From: Verpa conica | Taxonomy: Eukaryota; Ascomycota; Pezizomycetes; Pezizales; Morchellaceae | Assembly: GCA_033030425.1 (NCBI GenBank) | Contig: JAUFSD010000010.1 | Span: 1,054,001 to 1,118,000 of the forward strand | Length of the DNA: 64,000 nt | Direction of reading: 5' to 3' | Shown: in pieces, positions 43,947 to 56,238 of the stretch | Position numbering within the stretch: position 1 is the first letter of the stretch | Layout: each line of letters begins with the position of its first letter | The notes under the pieces: generated by a model | Seen by the model: only the letters and a program-made list of their open reading frames with translations | Told to the model about the DNA's origin: nothing | Database searches by the model: none | Translations under genes and position numbers: made by a program

Positions 43947-44803
43947 AGTTGTGGATGGAGTTGTAAGGGGGATAATTGTTATGAAGGACCTTTTATCAGG
44001 CGATAAATTTACCCTTGGGTTAGGGTTGCAATTATTTAAACAGAGATCAGTATTTAGGTCTGCTGGCAGTAGATCGTTGTGCTGTCCTGTGGGGTGCTGT
44101 ATTGTGGAATGTGGCACGAGACTAACAGGTATGTACCCTGGCCCTCATAGTATAATTACAGCGAACGGTAAAAAGGATCGAGAAACGCGAGACACGAGAA
44201 TCAGCGTTCCTATTTGTTCTTTAGGTTTTTGGCAAAGATTCTAGTAGTAGGATTGGCCACAATACCCTGATAGCAGACCCTGGTTTCTCGATCTTTTGTG
44301 CCGTACGCTGTAGCTGTGGTAGATGAGGGATATTGCTAATGGATCTGCTTAGGCCTCGATCATAGATACTGCAAATATCTCTTGATGTTTCCCTACAATC
44401 TACGTGTACTGCAGGTCAACCAATCGAGTGACAGACTATGATAATTATACCGCACACCACAGATAGCGGCATAAAATATGTTTAAATAAACCATATGAAA
44501 ATGGGGCAAGATACTACAGCGTGGTTTTTTTTTTTTTAGTAGGTGTAAGATATATATATACATTTCGTAATAGGGGTAGATAATGGGATCTTATATTGGG
44601 GCAAGATAAAATTAAGATATGGGTAGGGAATCGAAAAAAGAAAGGAGTAGGTAAAGCAAAAACCCGACGGACCTAATAGAAAAATCTACTCGTAGTCTCT
44701 CCTATGACTACAAAAATTCATAGAAGGTGCTAAACAAAAAGAAAGGAAGAAACCATCGAAAAAATTGAAAACGCCTTTCGATTCCTTTTCTACAGGTTTC
44801 CGA
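43947..44803. other. Intergenic/leader region between the ankyrin gene and HAT1 3' end
   Basis: No gene supported beyond the possible N-terminal extension of the ankyrin frame. A T13 run lies at about 44527 and a long A-rich stretch precedes the HAT1 stop codon. Confidence 0.4.
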
Positions 44804-46170
44804 TTAAACCCTAACTCTCTTCTTCGGCCTCCCACTAGTCTCTAGCTCCTCCTCTGCCTCACTTGCCCTCTTCTCATCCACCGAACTCTTGTCCTCACCA
44901 TCACTTCCTTCTTCCTCCTCAACCCTACCATGTCTCACAATCTCAAGGAGCCTCTTGTACTCATCCTCGACGTGGAAGTATGTTTCCTCCAGCTTATCAA
45001 CTCTCTCCAATCGGTCTAGCTGCGCGAGGACATCACGATTCTGCTTGTAGATCCTTCCTTTAACTATGAGTCTATACATTCTCCACTGTTTGTCCTTCCT
45101 TTTCCTCTCACTACTCTTCTTCCCCTCCTTCTCCTCTCGCTCCATTAAGCTCCTCAAAAGCGCCATTTCCACACACCGTGAGAATTGTCGCTGTGGCATT
45201 TTCGCAGCCTTACGCATGGCTTCAAGAGGGAATGATTTATTAGAGACGGTGACGAGTGATAGTTTCGAGAACGTGCCTGACGTTTCTAGGCGGTAAAGAT
45301 CTCGTAGATCGCGGAGATCAGAGAACGACTCCGAGGGGTCTTCGACTGTAATTTCTAGCGTAGTAGGAGATTCAAGGTAGTGCGCGATGAGAGTATCGTA
45401 GAAGCGGGAGCCATGACCCTGGCGCTGGTACGGCGGGAGTATAAGAAACTGAGAGATGCGGGCGCGGGAGAGGTTTTCAATTGCTGAGGAGAAGTAATAG
45501 TAGCGGTAGACGGTCGAGTAGCCGATAAAGCTGTATTCCCCATCCTGGGCCTTTTCATATAGGAAGAAGACCTCCCAGCGCTTGTTTGTCCATTCGTCGT
45601 CATCGAGCTCGATGTAGGAGCCGCCCTCAATATAGAGGAGGACGAGGATCTGGATGTTTGAGAGGAGAGTACGGCAGCGGGGGTCGTCGACGGTGGTTTG
45701 CCAAATTTCGTAGATTTTGTCGAGATGAATTGAGGACTTGAGAAGGGTCCCAGGTGGGGCGAAAGAGTTTGATGGCCGATTCGCTAGGGTGTTTTCGAAA
45801 GTAATAAGGTCCTTTCCGAAGGCTTCTACGAGGGTCTATTAGGACTATTTTTACTATTACGCAGAAGATGGGCGCACAAACCTTCTGGGAGGTACTCTTT
45901 CAGTATCTCCGCGACGTCCTCCGCGACGACCTCACCAACGGGTTTCTTCTTATCATCCCAGCTCACGTCGACGCAAGGGGCCATGTCGTCGGCTGCAAAG
46001 GCAAGGCGGGTATTGAGGCCACGGTATCCGAAGATTGTCTCTGATTCGCCAAAGATGGGATATGTGTACTTTGGGTGGAAAGCGGAGAGCTGCTTTCCGG
46101 ATGAAGGGGAATGGAGGGAGAGTGTCAGAGCCTCGTTGGCATCGACAGACCACTCGTCGATTAGTTCCAT
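44804..46170 (-). CDS. HAT1: Histone acetyltransferase type B catalytic subunit
   Basis: HAT1 acetylates newly made histone H4 (Lys5 and Lys12) with the Hat2/RbAp46 partner before chromatin deposition. Exons 45882-46170 and 44804-45825 (56-nt intron) encode 436 aa. N-terminal features: WSVDANEALTLSL, FHPKYTYPIFGESETIFGYRGL. The catalytic core includes NIQILVLLYIEGGSYIELDD, RWEVFFLYEK and FIGYSTVYRYYYF. The acetyl-CoA loop RISQFLILPPYQRQGHGSRF has the Q-x-x-G-x-G motif. VEDPSESFSDLRDL follows. The C-terminus is a basic/acidic coiled helix ending in GRPKKRVRV, an NLS-like end. The splice acceptor was chosen so that LPEE joins AFGKDLITFE in frame. A nearer AG at 45836 would break the frame. Confidence 0.95.
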
Positions 46171-47006
46171 TTTTTAGAGGTGCACTCGGAGAGGAGACCT
46201 GAGATGGGGATATAGTAGTGGATGGCTATAGTTGGGAGAGAATTTCTATGATTTGTGCGATGAGATAAGTGATGTCGAGAGGGGAGATGAGGTTGGAATG
46301 TTGTCGCGGAGGGCTCACAGTGGACGGATTATTAGAGGAAGTCGCGTCGCTAGGGGATCTAATACTACGACAGTAACAGTAACAGCAGCAGCAGCAGCAG
46401 CAGCGGTAGCGGTAGCAGTAGCAGTAGCAGTAGCAGTAGCAGTAGCAGTAGCAGTAACAGTAACAGTAACAGTAGCAGTAGCAGCAGCCAACAGCCAGCA
46501 ACCAACAGATTAGATTAATGCACTGATTTTTGTCTCGAGTAATCCCACGTGGGGGAGAGAGCATTACGGTGTTTATCTTATTTCTAGAACAAATCCTTTA
46601 TTTATCGTGTGGGTCCTCTCTCTCTCCTACATCTGCATCTGCATCTGCATCTGGCCTCTGGATAAGGAGTGAAGGAGTGAGGGAGAGAGAGGGAAAGGGA
46701 GGGAGAAAGGGAGGGCTATTGGAACAGGAACAGAAAGAAGCCAAGCTTTGTCCGGATCCCCCGGCGACAACGACAGATTTACATACAACAAACGGATATT
46801 CACAATCTACAGAGATACTCCCTCCTCCTCCTCCTCAGAGTCTGTGCCGAGTCTCTGCAGTAACGGTCTGTTTTACGAATTAATGACCCTCCTCTGAGTC
46901 CTATTCACTCAATTCCAGCTTTCGTTTCTCGACTCTCATCCACACCCCCCCCCCCCCCCGAATACCTCTCTAGGCAGACCCTGAGAACCTATTCGACCTC
47001 CGCGAA
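46171..47006. promoter_or_regulatory. Divergent intergenic region, HAT1 / ZIP transporter
   Basis: 836 bp between start codons holding the microsatellite, a short (catctg)n array near 46630-46652, a GA-rich stretch (46665-46720), a CCTCCTCC tract and a 15-C run (46945-46959) 48 bp before the transporter ATG. A CACGTG lies at about 46547. Confidence 0.5.
46371..46491. repeat. Imperfect AGY-type trinucleotide microsatellite
   Basis: About 120 bp of cagtaa, cag, cggtag and agcagt units, in blocks (for example cag x7 then gtagca x8). It lies in the divergent promoter of HAT1 and the ZIP transporter. Open frames across it are only repeats of Cys-Tyr or Ala-Val and not genes. Confidence 0.85.
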
Positions 47007-48188
47007 ATGGCGGAAGGCCTCTTCACCCTATTGCTGTTCAGCACCGTCATGGCCATAGCGTACACCCCTCCGTTACACAATTAGTTGTTCAAATAAACTA
47101 ACACCTCCCTTTAGCTCCTTCGCGGCTGGCATGCTCCCACTGGCGGTCTCCCTCTCATCCTCACAGCTCCGCCTGATATCAACTATCGGAATGGGTGTCC
47201 TAGTAGGTACTAGTATGATAGTTATCATCCCAGAAGGGATCGAAACAATCTACAGCATAAAACCCACCACATCATCCCTCAGGACCTCCGCCGTATCCAG
47301 TTCGATAAGCTCACGAAGTATATGGGGCCTCGGCTCTGTAGCGCAGGATATACCAGTTCTATACCCCCGAGGCTCCACAGAGGAGGAAATCCCGCATGGT
47401 CATTTGCACACTGACCCAACAACCGGGGGAGTCATTAGCGAGCTAGAAGGAGTAGAGGAAGGCCATGGCCATCAATCTGATTCAGGCGCTCACAAGTGGG
47501 TGGGGTTGTCTCTGATATCGGGGTTCATCTTGATGTACCTCATTGACGTCATCCCGAATCATACGCATGCTACTGCACAGCCGTACCATATTGCACTCGA
47601 CTCCTTACATTCTCTCAATAGTCCTCCAGATACCCCCGCGCACGCACATTCATCTAAGCCATCTTCCACGACGCTTGGACTCGTGATTCATGCCGCTGCT
47701 GATGGAATAGCGTTGGGCGCTTCGTCGACTTCTTCTAATGTTGCGTTGGAGGCTATTATTTTTTTGGCGATTATGTTGCATAAGGCTCCTGCTGCGTTTG
47801 GGCTTTCTGCTGTGCTCCTGAGAGCTGGGCTGGGGAAGCGGCAGGCAAAGGTTCATTTAATTGTGTTTAGTATGGCAGCGCCAGTCGGTGCGGTGGTAAC
47901 ATGGGTGCTAGTCAATTTGTTGGGTGGTGAAGAGGTAGGGGGTGCTGGTATGCAATGGTGGACAGGAGTTCTATTATTATTTAGTGGGGGAACGTTCTTG
48001 TAAGATTTTTCCTATCACTACTGTAAGTGCCGATTTATACTGACTAGTTCTTCACCAGGTATGTCGCAATGCACACGATGCAAGAGCAGGCAGCGCAAGT
48101 TGAGAAACCGGGGGTGAAGGATACATGTGCGGCGGTGTTTGGAATGTTGTTACCGTTGTTGACGCAGGTTGGACACCACCATCACTAA
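47007..48188 (+). CDS. ZIP metal transporter, ZIP9/Atx2-like
   Basis: ZIP proteins bring Zn or Mn into the cytosol. The ZIP9 branch, including yeast Atx2, sits in the Golgi. Exons: 47007-47059, 47115-47999, 48059-48188 (introns 55 and 59 nt), giving 355 aa. TM1-2: MAEGLFTLLLFSTVMAIA, SFAAGMLPL, and GVLVGTSMIVIIPEGIETIY (metal-binding PEG). A long His-rich loop follows (HGHLHTD, EEGHGHQSDSGAH). TM4-5 carry the signature residues VIHAAADGIALGA and LAIMLHKAPAAFGLSAVLL. The protein ends VGHHHH. Motif order and the LHKAPAAFG sequence fit ZIP9 rather than plasma-membrane Zrt1/2. The 17-codon first exon is supported by hydrophobicity and a good splice pair. Confidence 0.92.
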
Positions 48189-49738
48189 TTGATTAGTCTT
48201 AGTTTGGAATTTTTCTTTCTCTGGATGTTTATATATTTTCCCTTCTCTTTCTGTATTGGGACGATATCTAGTATTATCTGGGTTTTGATGGGACTGGTAT
48301 TTAGTGGCTGGATACATATGGTACGGTATGATAAAATATGGTTTGTGGATATACCCTTTCCTTCTCTGTGTTTCCATTATATTTTGTGTAGCGGTGTTTA
48401 AGCGCCATCCGCCCCCCCCCCCCATTAAGTCGGGCTATGAGGGTAAAATCGGTATAATCTTCGTTAGACTAGGATGTGAGTAAAGCTTGTTTTCGTATTA
48501 TGGGTATAGAATATAGTTATACTGAGCAGAGAGAAATGTCTACCAGAAGAGCCTATGGAGTTACCTTGGATTTTCATGGCGTATGATATGATTATGTAGT
48601 ATATACCTCGGAATACAGCGACTGCAGATGTGAAGTGGCGGTAGGGGTAATGTATGCGCTTAGTTTTTTGAAAAAGAAAAAAGAAAAAGAAGTGTACGGG
48701 CCCTCGAGTGAGAAATTGTGATGGAAAACCTGTCATGGGTACTTACTAGGGGTTTACGTAAGGATATAGGCAGGCTAGGAGCAGGCAGGCATACATGCAG
48801 GTTCTGGGTAATCTCTATAGAGGAGGGAGGGGTTTAAAATATATATCAGTAGGAAATAAGGGAGAAATACCCATAGGTGCCCCTCTGTATGCGATTCTTG
48901 AATTAGTTGATCATAGTAAATATTGTCCCTTGTTTGGATAGATTGGTATTAACACCAATAATTTTAGATAGTAGGACTAACAAGAAAACTGAGAATGCCT
49001 CTATCATTACTACAGTACCAAAAAGAGGGGTGGGATCAGTACGGTGCTCCCGCCAATACACTAGCGATATGGGAGAGATACGGTATTGGTACAGTAATAT
49101 ACCTCAATTACTGATTTAATTCGGTATTTGTGAATAAACTCCGTAGTGCTATGGTAGTAAATTCACCCCGTTTTTTCATACTGTACAATGGAATAATCAG
49201 TTCTCTGGGCTATCCAGAATATGTATACTAACCCTCCCATATATATTCCGGCCACATTCAGAAGGGTTCTGTTTTGCTATAAAATTATATATCTCCTTAT
49301 AGGACTTCTGACTCGATAAATTATTGATATAATTCGCATTCCACTCTTTTTAGGTATGTGTAGTATCCATTGGGGTTTGTGGGCAACGAAGCCAATCGGA
49401 GTTAACCAAATTACTCTCACTAGCTAGTTTCCCTTCATATTCAAAGGATGTAGTCTGGAAGTATCCGATGTTCGGTTTGAGATACGTTGCCTAGAGTAGT
49501 ACATAGCTATATACATACTGATGTAAGTATTATTGGTAAAAAGTCCTATTTTCAACCCGCCCTGCCCCCACACCAACGAAAGCTATCGTCAAAGACAAGA
49601 CTTCGGACCTGGATTTCTCTAGGCTTCTCAATCTCGGCCGCCAACTCCTTCGATTTCTTTTTTCCTTATAGATGCTACCCTGGCCAACAATTACTGACAA
49701 TGATCCCCGAATTCAATACCTTTAGCCTAATCATAGGC
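48189..49738. other. AT-rich gene-poor region
   Basis: No supportable gene. Includes a 12-C run (48412-48423) just past the ZIP gene and TA-rich sequence to 49500. Confidence 0.4.
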
Positions 49739-50048
49739 ATGGCCGAAGCGCTAGGGGTTATAGCGAGCGTCATCACAGTCATTCGGATTACAAAAAGTAG
49801 CTGCTCTAGGTTACTCATATATCAGTGGTGTGAAGCGGGTACTAGGCAACCCTGGAAAGCTTGTAGACGGGTTTAAGTCACTTAATAAAGCTCTTACTGC
49901 TTTACAAATCCGCGTGCAAGATCATGGGCCAGTATTACAGCAACTTGAAGATCCTTTGAAGGAATGCATCTCCGAGATGCTTGGGTTTCATGATAAGTTT
50001 GAAGCTAAGAAAAACATGAATGTGGGGTACTGGGGGTGGGGTGTGTAG
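49739..50048 (+). pseudogene. N-terminal domain of a fungal STAND/NLR-type protein, frameshifted
   Basis: Starts MAEALGVIASVITVIRITK, the hallmark opening of the fungal N-terminal domain found on STAND/NLR-like proteins. The frame then shifts by one base in an A5 run at about 49794-49798. The second frame continues with YISGVKRVLGNPGKLVDGF, LNKALTALQIRVQ and LKECISEMLGFHDKF. Downstream, about 50110-50180, WPFGEKETLDYILRVERSI matches the next segment of the same domain, possibly after an intron. No NB-ARC/NACHT or repeat domain is found, so this is a fragment. Intact relatives are often linked to self/non-self recognition. A sequencing or assembly indel in the A run is the main alternative. 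Confidence 0.68.
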
Positions 50049-52194
50049 CTTTATCAAGGAATGAACGAATGAATTAATCATAAATACATGGACTATATCA
50101 AGGCTTCAGTGGCCTTTTGGGGAAAAGGAAACATTGGATTATATCTTACGTGTCGAGAGATCTATAGGCCTTCTACACTTGCCATGGGCCGGAGAACCCG
50201 GGATAGGCACTAGTATTAAAGTCTCTTGACATATTTAGAACTTGTACAAATGCCATTGAGGCAAGCGTGGGGGAAATTAACAAAGGCAGATTAAAATATG
50301 ATATTCTTCGGATTGGTAAGATTTGTTAGGGGGGATTATAAAAATACGTATTTCAACTAATACATGCCTATTTTATCACTAGATATGGAACGGATGAGGA
50401 TCCTCAATTAATTATACCCTGGCCTTTGATAAGCGACATCTCGAGATTAGTTGCAGGAGAAAGAAGGATAGCGGCTGGTGGATATTGGAGTCACAAAGTT
50501 CAGGACTACATATAGACTAAGAAAAGTCCAAATCACCGACTGCTTTAGGGTTATTGTATTCATATATACCATCTAAAACTTGCCTATGATCAAACTTTGG
50601 TGTTTATTGGAGGTTGTCGTATAGCTGGCGATGGTAGAACCTTTCATAGGCATGTTCTCCTTAAATCCAGTGTATTTTGTACTGGTCGGAAAATAAGGTC
50701 TGTTTGGTTGGGTACATACAAGAAACGAACTCTGCACCGAAAAATACATACCATCGATAAACCCCGTTATCCCCATTCATATGAGTAAACCCTACTACTG
50801 TCCTATGAGGCTTTCCTGTTTCTTTAGTTCCAACGCCTTCTATAACGGTCCCTAGCTGTAAAGGTAAGCTGTGTTGCTTAGTACCAAACCGAACAAACTT
50901 TATTTTTCGGCTAATATCTCTAGTTGTAGCTTTTTGGTGCAGCATGATTGGGACGGGGCACCTAGGACTAGTCACTGTACGACGTTATCTCAAAGAGTCT
51001 ACTAACCTTAGATTCTAGTCCCCTTCGGAACCGGGCAATGAAGGAGAGCTATTAGAGTAGCCTATATTTTTCTCGGTTACATATAAGGAACAAGAATAGT
51101 AGAAACAAGTTCACTTCCTTGGAGTCTGGTGGGGCAGCTCGCCTGCCAGACACAGCATCTACGGACTTGTACAAAAGACTTGAAAGGAAACAGGAAAGAC
51201 CCAACACCGAAGGCTTATATCACCTCCCCCTTACGGTTATAAAATCATTTAAGTAAACCTTTGTGGTCTATGGTACTTTTGATGAGTGCAACTAGGAGGC
51301 ACAGTGCAAGGAGCTCCTTCCTTGTTTCACTAAATGGTAAAGGATATAAATCCTTTCTTAACTAGCCGTGAGTATCCTGAGGATATCCAGCTCTCCCTGC
51401 GGGGTTCTGCCAGTATAAAAAAATCAGATTTCTGGCAAAAGATGAAGATACAACCCCTATATCAAACAAAAGATAGCTGAGAACCCTCGAGCAAAGCGTT
51501 TCGTTGAACAAGGAAATTGCAAAGATAGGATCATCTCTCAACTGAAAGAGTGCGCTAATGGGATGTAAGTAGCACTGATGGTCATTATTAAATCTATTGT
51601 GGGTTGGCAAAAATACCCGGACACTGGCGTCGCAACGCAACTTATACCATAATCTGACAATCTGACACACAAGGCAGCTATTGAGGTTGATGGATGGTAC
51701 AAAAGTATTAATCTATAGTAAAATATCCTTTTATGCTATATTGAGCCTCTATTTCATGTTCTTCTGGTTAATCATCATGCTTTATTAGTGTGGTCCACGA
51801 GGAGGGGCAAGGCTGAGGGGCCACAAGGTCGAGGTGGCTCGAGGTAAATAATAATAAATTAGATAAAAGATCACAGACTCTAGTATGAGTAAAACAGGTC
51901 ACCTTGGTCATTCCCACCACAATTCATCATACACTATTAGTGAGCTTGACTTGAAAGCCATAAAATAGGCAATAAGGTAGTAGGTAATAGCAGGAAACTA
52001 CACTAAGATAATTTATAGTGGTGCTGGGGAACTTAAAAATTGTCTGGCAAAGGAGTCTTGGTTACTATTATAGCTTTCTATTCCTGTCGCCCTCTAAAAA
52101 AAAAAATCATTATTATGACTATTCACAACGAAAACAAATAAAGAGAAACTTTTGTCCCTAGATATCATTACATAGAGAGAACCCTCCTTCCCTC
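50049..52194. other. Gene-poor region downstream of the STAND fragment
   Basis: Contains the 50110-50180 remnant noted above. Minus-strand frames at 50573-50975 and 51362-51670 (60-105 codons) show no domain I recognise and are not called. No clear repeats. Confidence 0.4.
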
Positions 52195-53156
52195 TTATTT
52201 CTTCTTAATAAAGCCACCCCCAATAATCCTCCTCTCGATTCTACCCCTCATACGGGAAAACAACCAAGCCTCCTTGACATTTCCAACCCTCTTTGATACT
52301 GGTGGGGCCATAGCTTTCTTCGAAGCTGCCTCGTTATTCAACACCTTGACGTTCACAACCCCCTTCTTCAGTACCTTATTTCGCTTCTTCAGTTCACGCC
52401 TCCTTCTATTCTTATCCAACCTTGTCGATGAAACTACTGTCGCCAATGCTGCGCTTTCGATGTCTTCGTCGGAACTCTCGTCGTCATCCGTCAGCTCTGG
52501 ATGAGCAGATACCTGGGTGAGCAGTGACTCAGGTAGTAATAGCGGTGGCTTGTGCTTCCCGAAGGTAGTGCCAGCAGGTTCATATTCAGCCCTCTCACTC
52601 GCGGTAGCTTCGCGGGTGAGCTGGGAGGCAATTGCGGACTCTGCATCGTCGAGCTTCCGACGCTTCGATTCTTTGCGAGCAGAGGCTTCGGCCTTCTGCT
52701 CTTTGAGTTTTGAGTCTCGTTCCTTCCGCTTCTTTCTAGCAGCCTCTTTCCGACTATACAGATATTAGCTATCGTCTAGGCGAATTAATAGGTTGGGGGG
52801 GGGGTATACGCTTCAGCAGCCTTCCTAGTCTCTTCTTCACGCTTTTCTGCCTCCTCTTTCCCAGCACCCATTGATACCGCCTCTGGTGCATCGTCGTCTG
52901 AGTCCGAGTCACTCCCGTTCTGAGAATCTGCAATCTCATCTACCTGCTGGTCGTTGGTGTAGGTAATCGCATCATCCACATCAATGCCTCCACACCGTGT
53001 AACTGGCGTATCCTCCTCGTCGTCAAACCGGAGGTGATTATAAGCCGTATGACGAGTCGGAGTGAGGTTATTTGTTGTCAATGTAGGCGATAGAGGCTCA
53101 ATTCCCTCTCCTATTATTTCAGCGCGAGCACGATGTGCTCTTGTTAGTGGGGCCAT
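52195..53156 (-). CDS. Utp16/Bud21-like U3 snoRNA-associated nucleolar protein
   Basis: Exons 52810-53156 and 52195-52753 (56-nt intron) give 301 aa. Residues ~60-110 are acidic (SDSDSDDDAPEA), followed by a charged coiled coil (EEAEKREEETRKAAEARKEA) across the intron. The end is basic: NRRRRELKKRNKVLKKGVVN, VKVLNNEAASKKAMAPPVSK, then MRGRIERRIIGGGFIKKK. This acidic-coil-basic layout and the VNVKVL...R motif resemble the U3 snoRNA-associated Utp16 family of the small-subunit processome. The match is judged by pattern only. The 5' end is uncertain: the frame is open to a TTG at 53207, and the first ATG is at 53156 (MAPLTRAHRARAE). Confidence 0.62.
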
Positions 53157-54664
53157 TAATTGTTGTAGTGGGGGGACGGTGGTTGTAACCTCGAGGCGGG
53201 CTGACAAAAAATTTGCGGGGGATGGTAGGTGCCAAGCGTTGAGGCTCTATCTGGCATGGGCTGGTAGTGAAGGAGCCCCTAAGTCAATATTTACTTGTTT
53301 AATTCATTCTTAGAAGTGATGCAAATAGGCAGGATTTATCTCCGTCGCCTTGATATTTCACCCACCGTCCTATATTTCACCTCTGACAGCCCCTAGTTGT
53401 AAACATTTAGATAGAAGCACACTTAGCAGCGTAGCCAGAAGGAAAACAAAAATTCTAAGTAATACATAGCTATAAACTATTACATCCCTCGTACGCAACA
53501 ATCCTTTATACTATACTATCATGTCAAAATACGTTATTATCACCCTCGTTACTGCTACCATTGAAATTCTCCATGGCATGAGTCTCCTTTAGTATGTATG
53601 ACTTGGTAGTTAAATGTCATAGTTATACAAAGCGAAAATTCCAGTACTATAGATGAGTCCTTTTCAGAGCAGGATACAAGGTAATTCCGCGCGTATTTGA
53701 CCCTTATTTACTAGGTAAAATACAATTTTAATTAAAGTAGAAGGTATTTAGGGAACCGGAATTTACGCGCTGTGGAAAGTAAAGGTAATAATCAGCCCAG
53801 CTAGTCTCATCTCCAGATCTACTTGTATGGTCCCAGGCTTTAGAATTTCCAAGAAGCTTAGCCACATCAGCTTGTTCTAGATGTGTGGAAGTTGTTTACG
53901 GATCTGTCATGTTGAAAACTCGAGTGATATTTCATGATTCGTTTCCTTATTTCTATTTAACCCGCAAAGTATATCACGCACTTACGGCCATATTGTAGGA
54001 CATAACCGTTGTTAATGTTAGCCGTTGAGTATTCAACTTCTCGTTTAGGCGCTGTTAAATAAACTTAACACTTTTTTCAATATATATCTGCCTTTTATTA
54101 GGTTTATCGAGGGGGCAGTGAAGTTGGAATCACTGGCCCGGGAGGTAATTGATGGTGTTGAGACGGTTTGGCTGAGCTGGCGAGCTATTTGGGCCTCGAA
54201 GAGCAAGGGAAAGGAAACATTTGTGGTGAAATTAATTTGGAGAGTGCAATTTCCCCTATATCCTGTGAGTAGTATACAAGCACCCTATAAGAGTATTATG
54301 TGAAAGTCTGAGAATATGATTTATGTAGCACAAAAATACGATCTCGAGAGTAAGTAGATCTCCCGGCATCTCCCTTATCACTTCCGGGAACAGGGTTAGG
54401 ATGAGGCTCTGTTCGGGATAAATTTAGCACAGGGGAATCTTCTAGAGACGGGGAGCTTTACAATCGAGACTTCATCTATAGTAAATAGAGCTCCCTAAGA
54501 GAAAACCCCTCGAAGAAAACCCCTAATATCCCTTTTGTCTATCATTTCTATGTGTTCGGCAAGGGGTCAAGGTCCAACCTATAAAGCTTCCTACCATCTA
54601 GCCACGTCGATCTAAGCTCCTAGCCTCATCCACTTCTTCAGAACTTCAATACCATAATTCATCT
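53157..54664. other. Intergenic region between divergent Utp16-like and oxidoreductase genes
   Basis: 1.5 kb, AT-rich in the centre, with no supportable gene. The last 130 bp before the oxidoreductase ATG are C/A-rich leader-like sequence. Confidence 0.4.
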
Positions 54665-56086
54665 ATGGCCTCCTCCTCCTCCGCGTCTCGTCCTAATACT
54701 GACAGGAAATATGACCTCGTTATCTTTGGCGCAACCGGCTACACAGGCCGCTTGACTGCCGAACAAGTCCTTACTGGGACCCCCTCGACTCTCAAATGGG
54801 CGATTGCCGGCCGTTCACCCAACAAGCTTGAGCTTCTTGCACTTGAATACAACCAGCGGTACCCTGACCGAGTTCCTGTTGGTACGGGCCCTGACACTCC
54901 CGGGGAGATGACTTCTAATGTGATTGCTGGTTAGGAATCTTCATTGCAAACGTCGAAAACGAAGACACCCTTGAGACCCTCGCACAAGTCACCAAAGTTT
55001 TGATATCCACAGTCGGTCCATTCCTCAAATATGGAACACCAGTACTAGAAGCATGCGCTCTCAATGGAACCCATTATGTTGACCCTACCGCCGAGACTCC
55101 ATGGGTTCGTGAGATGATCAAGAAGTACCATAAGACTGCACAAGTTAGCGGAGCTATCGTAGGAGCTACCTTCCCTACTCATAGTGGGCCAACAAGCTAA
55201 CACCCACCAGATTATACCTCAGTGCGGGGTTCAATCTGCTCCCGCCGACCTCGCGGCCTACTCTCTCGTCAAGTTCATCCGCGACCGTCTCAACCGCCCC
55301 ACGGATAATGTTGTCTTTGCGCTCCGTGAGATGAAAACCGGCGTATCCGGAGGTTCGATCGAGACGCACCTGTCCGTCTGGGAGAATGTGACTCTTCAGG
55401 AAATATTCCACGCACGTCGGACATACGCTCTCTCTCCTGTCAAAGGCTATGACTTACCCTTCATATCTCCAGTCCACCACAACGAGGACTTGGGTATTCT
55501 GACTAAGAATATACAAGCATCTCATGACGAGAAGATCGTCATGAGGAGTTGGGGGCTGGCGGACGGAGGGGAGTACTACGGACGTCATTTTATGTTTAGG
55601 GAGTACACAATTGCAAGGAACATGGTGATGGCGATTATAATATATCTTTTAATGAGCGCTATACAGATATTCCCATATATTACACCCGTTAGGTATATCA
55701 CCCCTTCACCACGCAGACGGATCTCAAATATCTAACACATCCCTAGATGGCTCGTCCGCAGGTTCGCTAAACCCCCTGGTGAAGGCCCTATCCTCGAAGC
55801 CACAAACAAGTACCGTATAGAATGGCGTGGTGTCGCTGAAGTCGACGACGACAATGACGAAGCTGCAAAGGCTACAATCTCAATGTCCTGCGAAAAAGAC
55901 ATCTACACACTCACTGGTATCCTTCTTGTCCAGACCGCAATAAGTTTAATCTCAAACGATGACATTGCAGCGCGGAAACTCGGGGGTGGTGTGTTAACTC
56001 CCTCAACAGCTGCGAGTCCGAATTTCTTCAAGAATTTAGATCGTAGTGGGTTTCATATTGAGACGAAGATGATGGATGGTTTCTAG
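54665..56086 (+). CDS. Saccharopine dehydrogenase-like oxidoreductase (SCCPDH / trans-acting enoyl reductase type)
   Basis: Exons: 54665-54881, 54935-55158, 55211-55692, 55747-56086 (introns 53, 52, 54 nt), giving 420 aa, the usual length. The N-terminal Rossmann motif is YDLVIFGATGYTGRLTAEQV. Then WAIAGRSPNKLE, VLISTVGPFLKYGTPVLEAC, NGTHYVDPTAETPWVREMI and IIPQCGVQSAPADLAAY follow, all typical of the membrane-associated SCCPDH family. A hydrophobic stretch (NMVMAIIIYLLMSAIQIF) near residue 315 fits its lipid-droplet or membrane association. The substrate is unknown. True lysine-pathway saccharopine reductases differ. Splice choices keep frame throughout. The gene ends 152 bp from the convergent D-amino-acid oxidase gene. 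Confidence 0.92.
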
Positions 56087-56238
56087 AGCGACGTTGGAAT
56101 ATGGTTGTTGGCTGGGCGGGGAAGGGGCACTATATGGAGGATAGAAACTTATTAGACTGGAGCGGAGTATGTTTATTTGTATTTATATATATTATATCCA
56201 TAGTGGGCTGCTTGCGCATTTCATGAAGCATCCCGAGC

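Noticed and set aside
46226..46564. Cys-Tyr repeat protein
   Set aside because: Translation of the trinucleotide microsatellite, no flanking coding signal.
50573..50975. Minus-strand frames next to the STAND fragment
   Set aside because: Two overlapping frames of 67-104 codons without recognisable motifs; a decayed TE is possible but not supportable.
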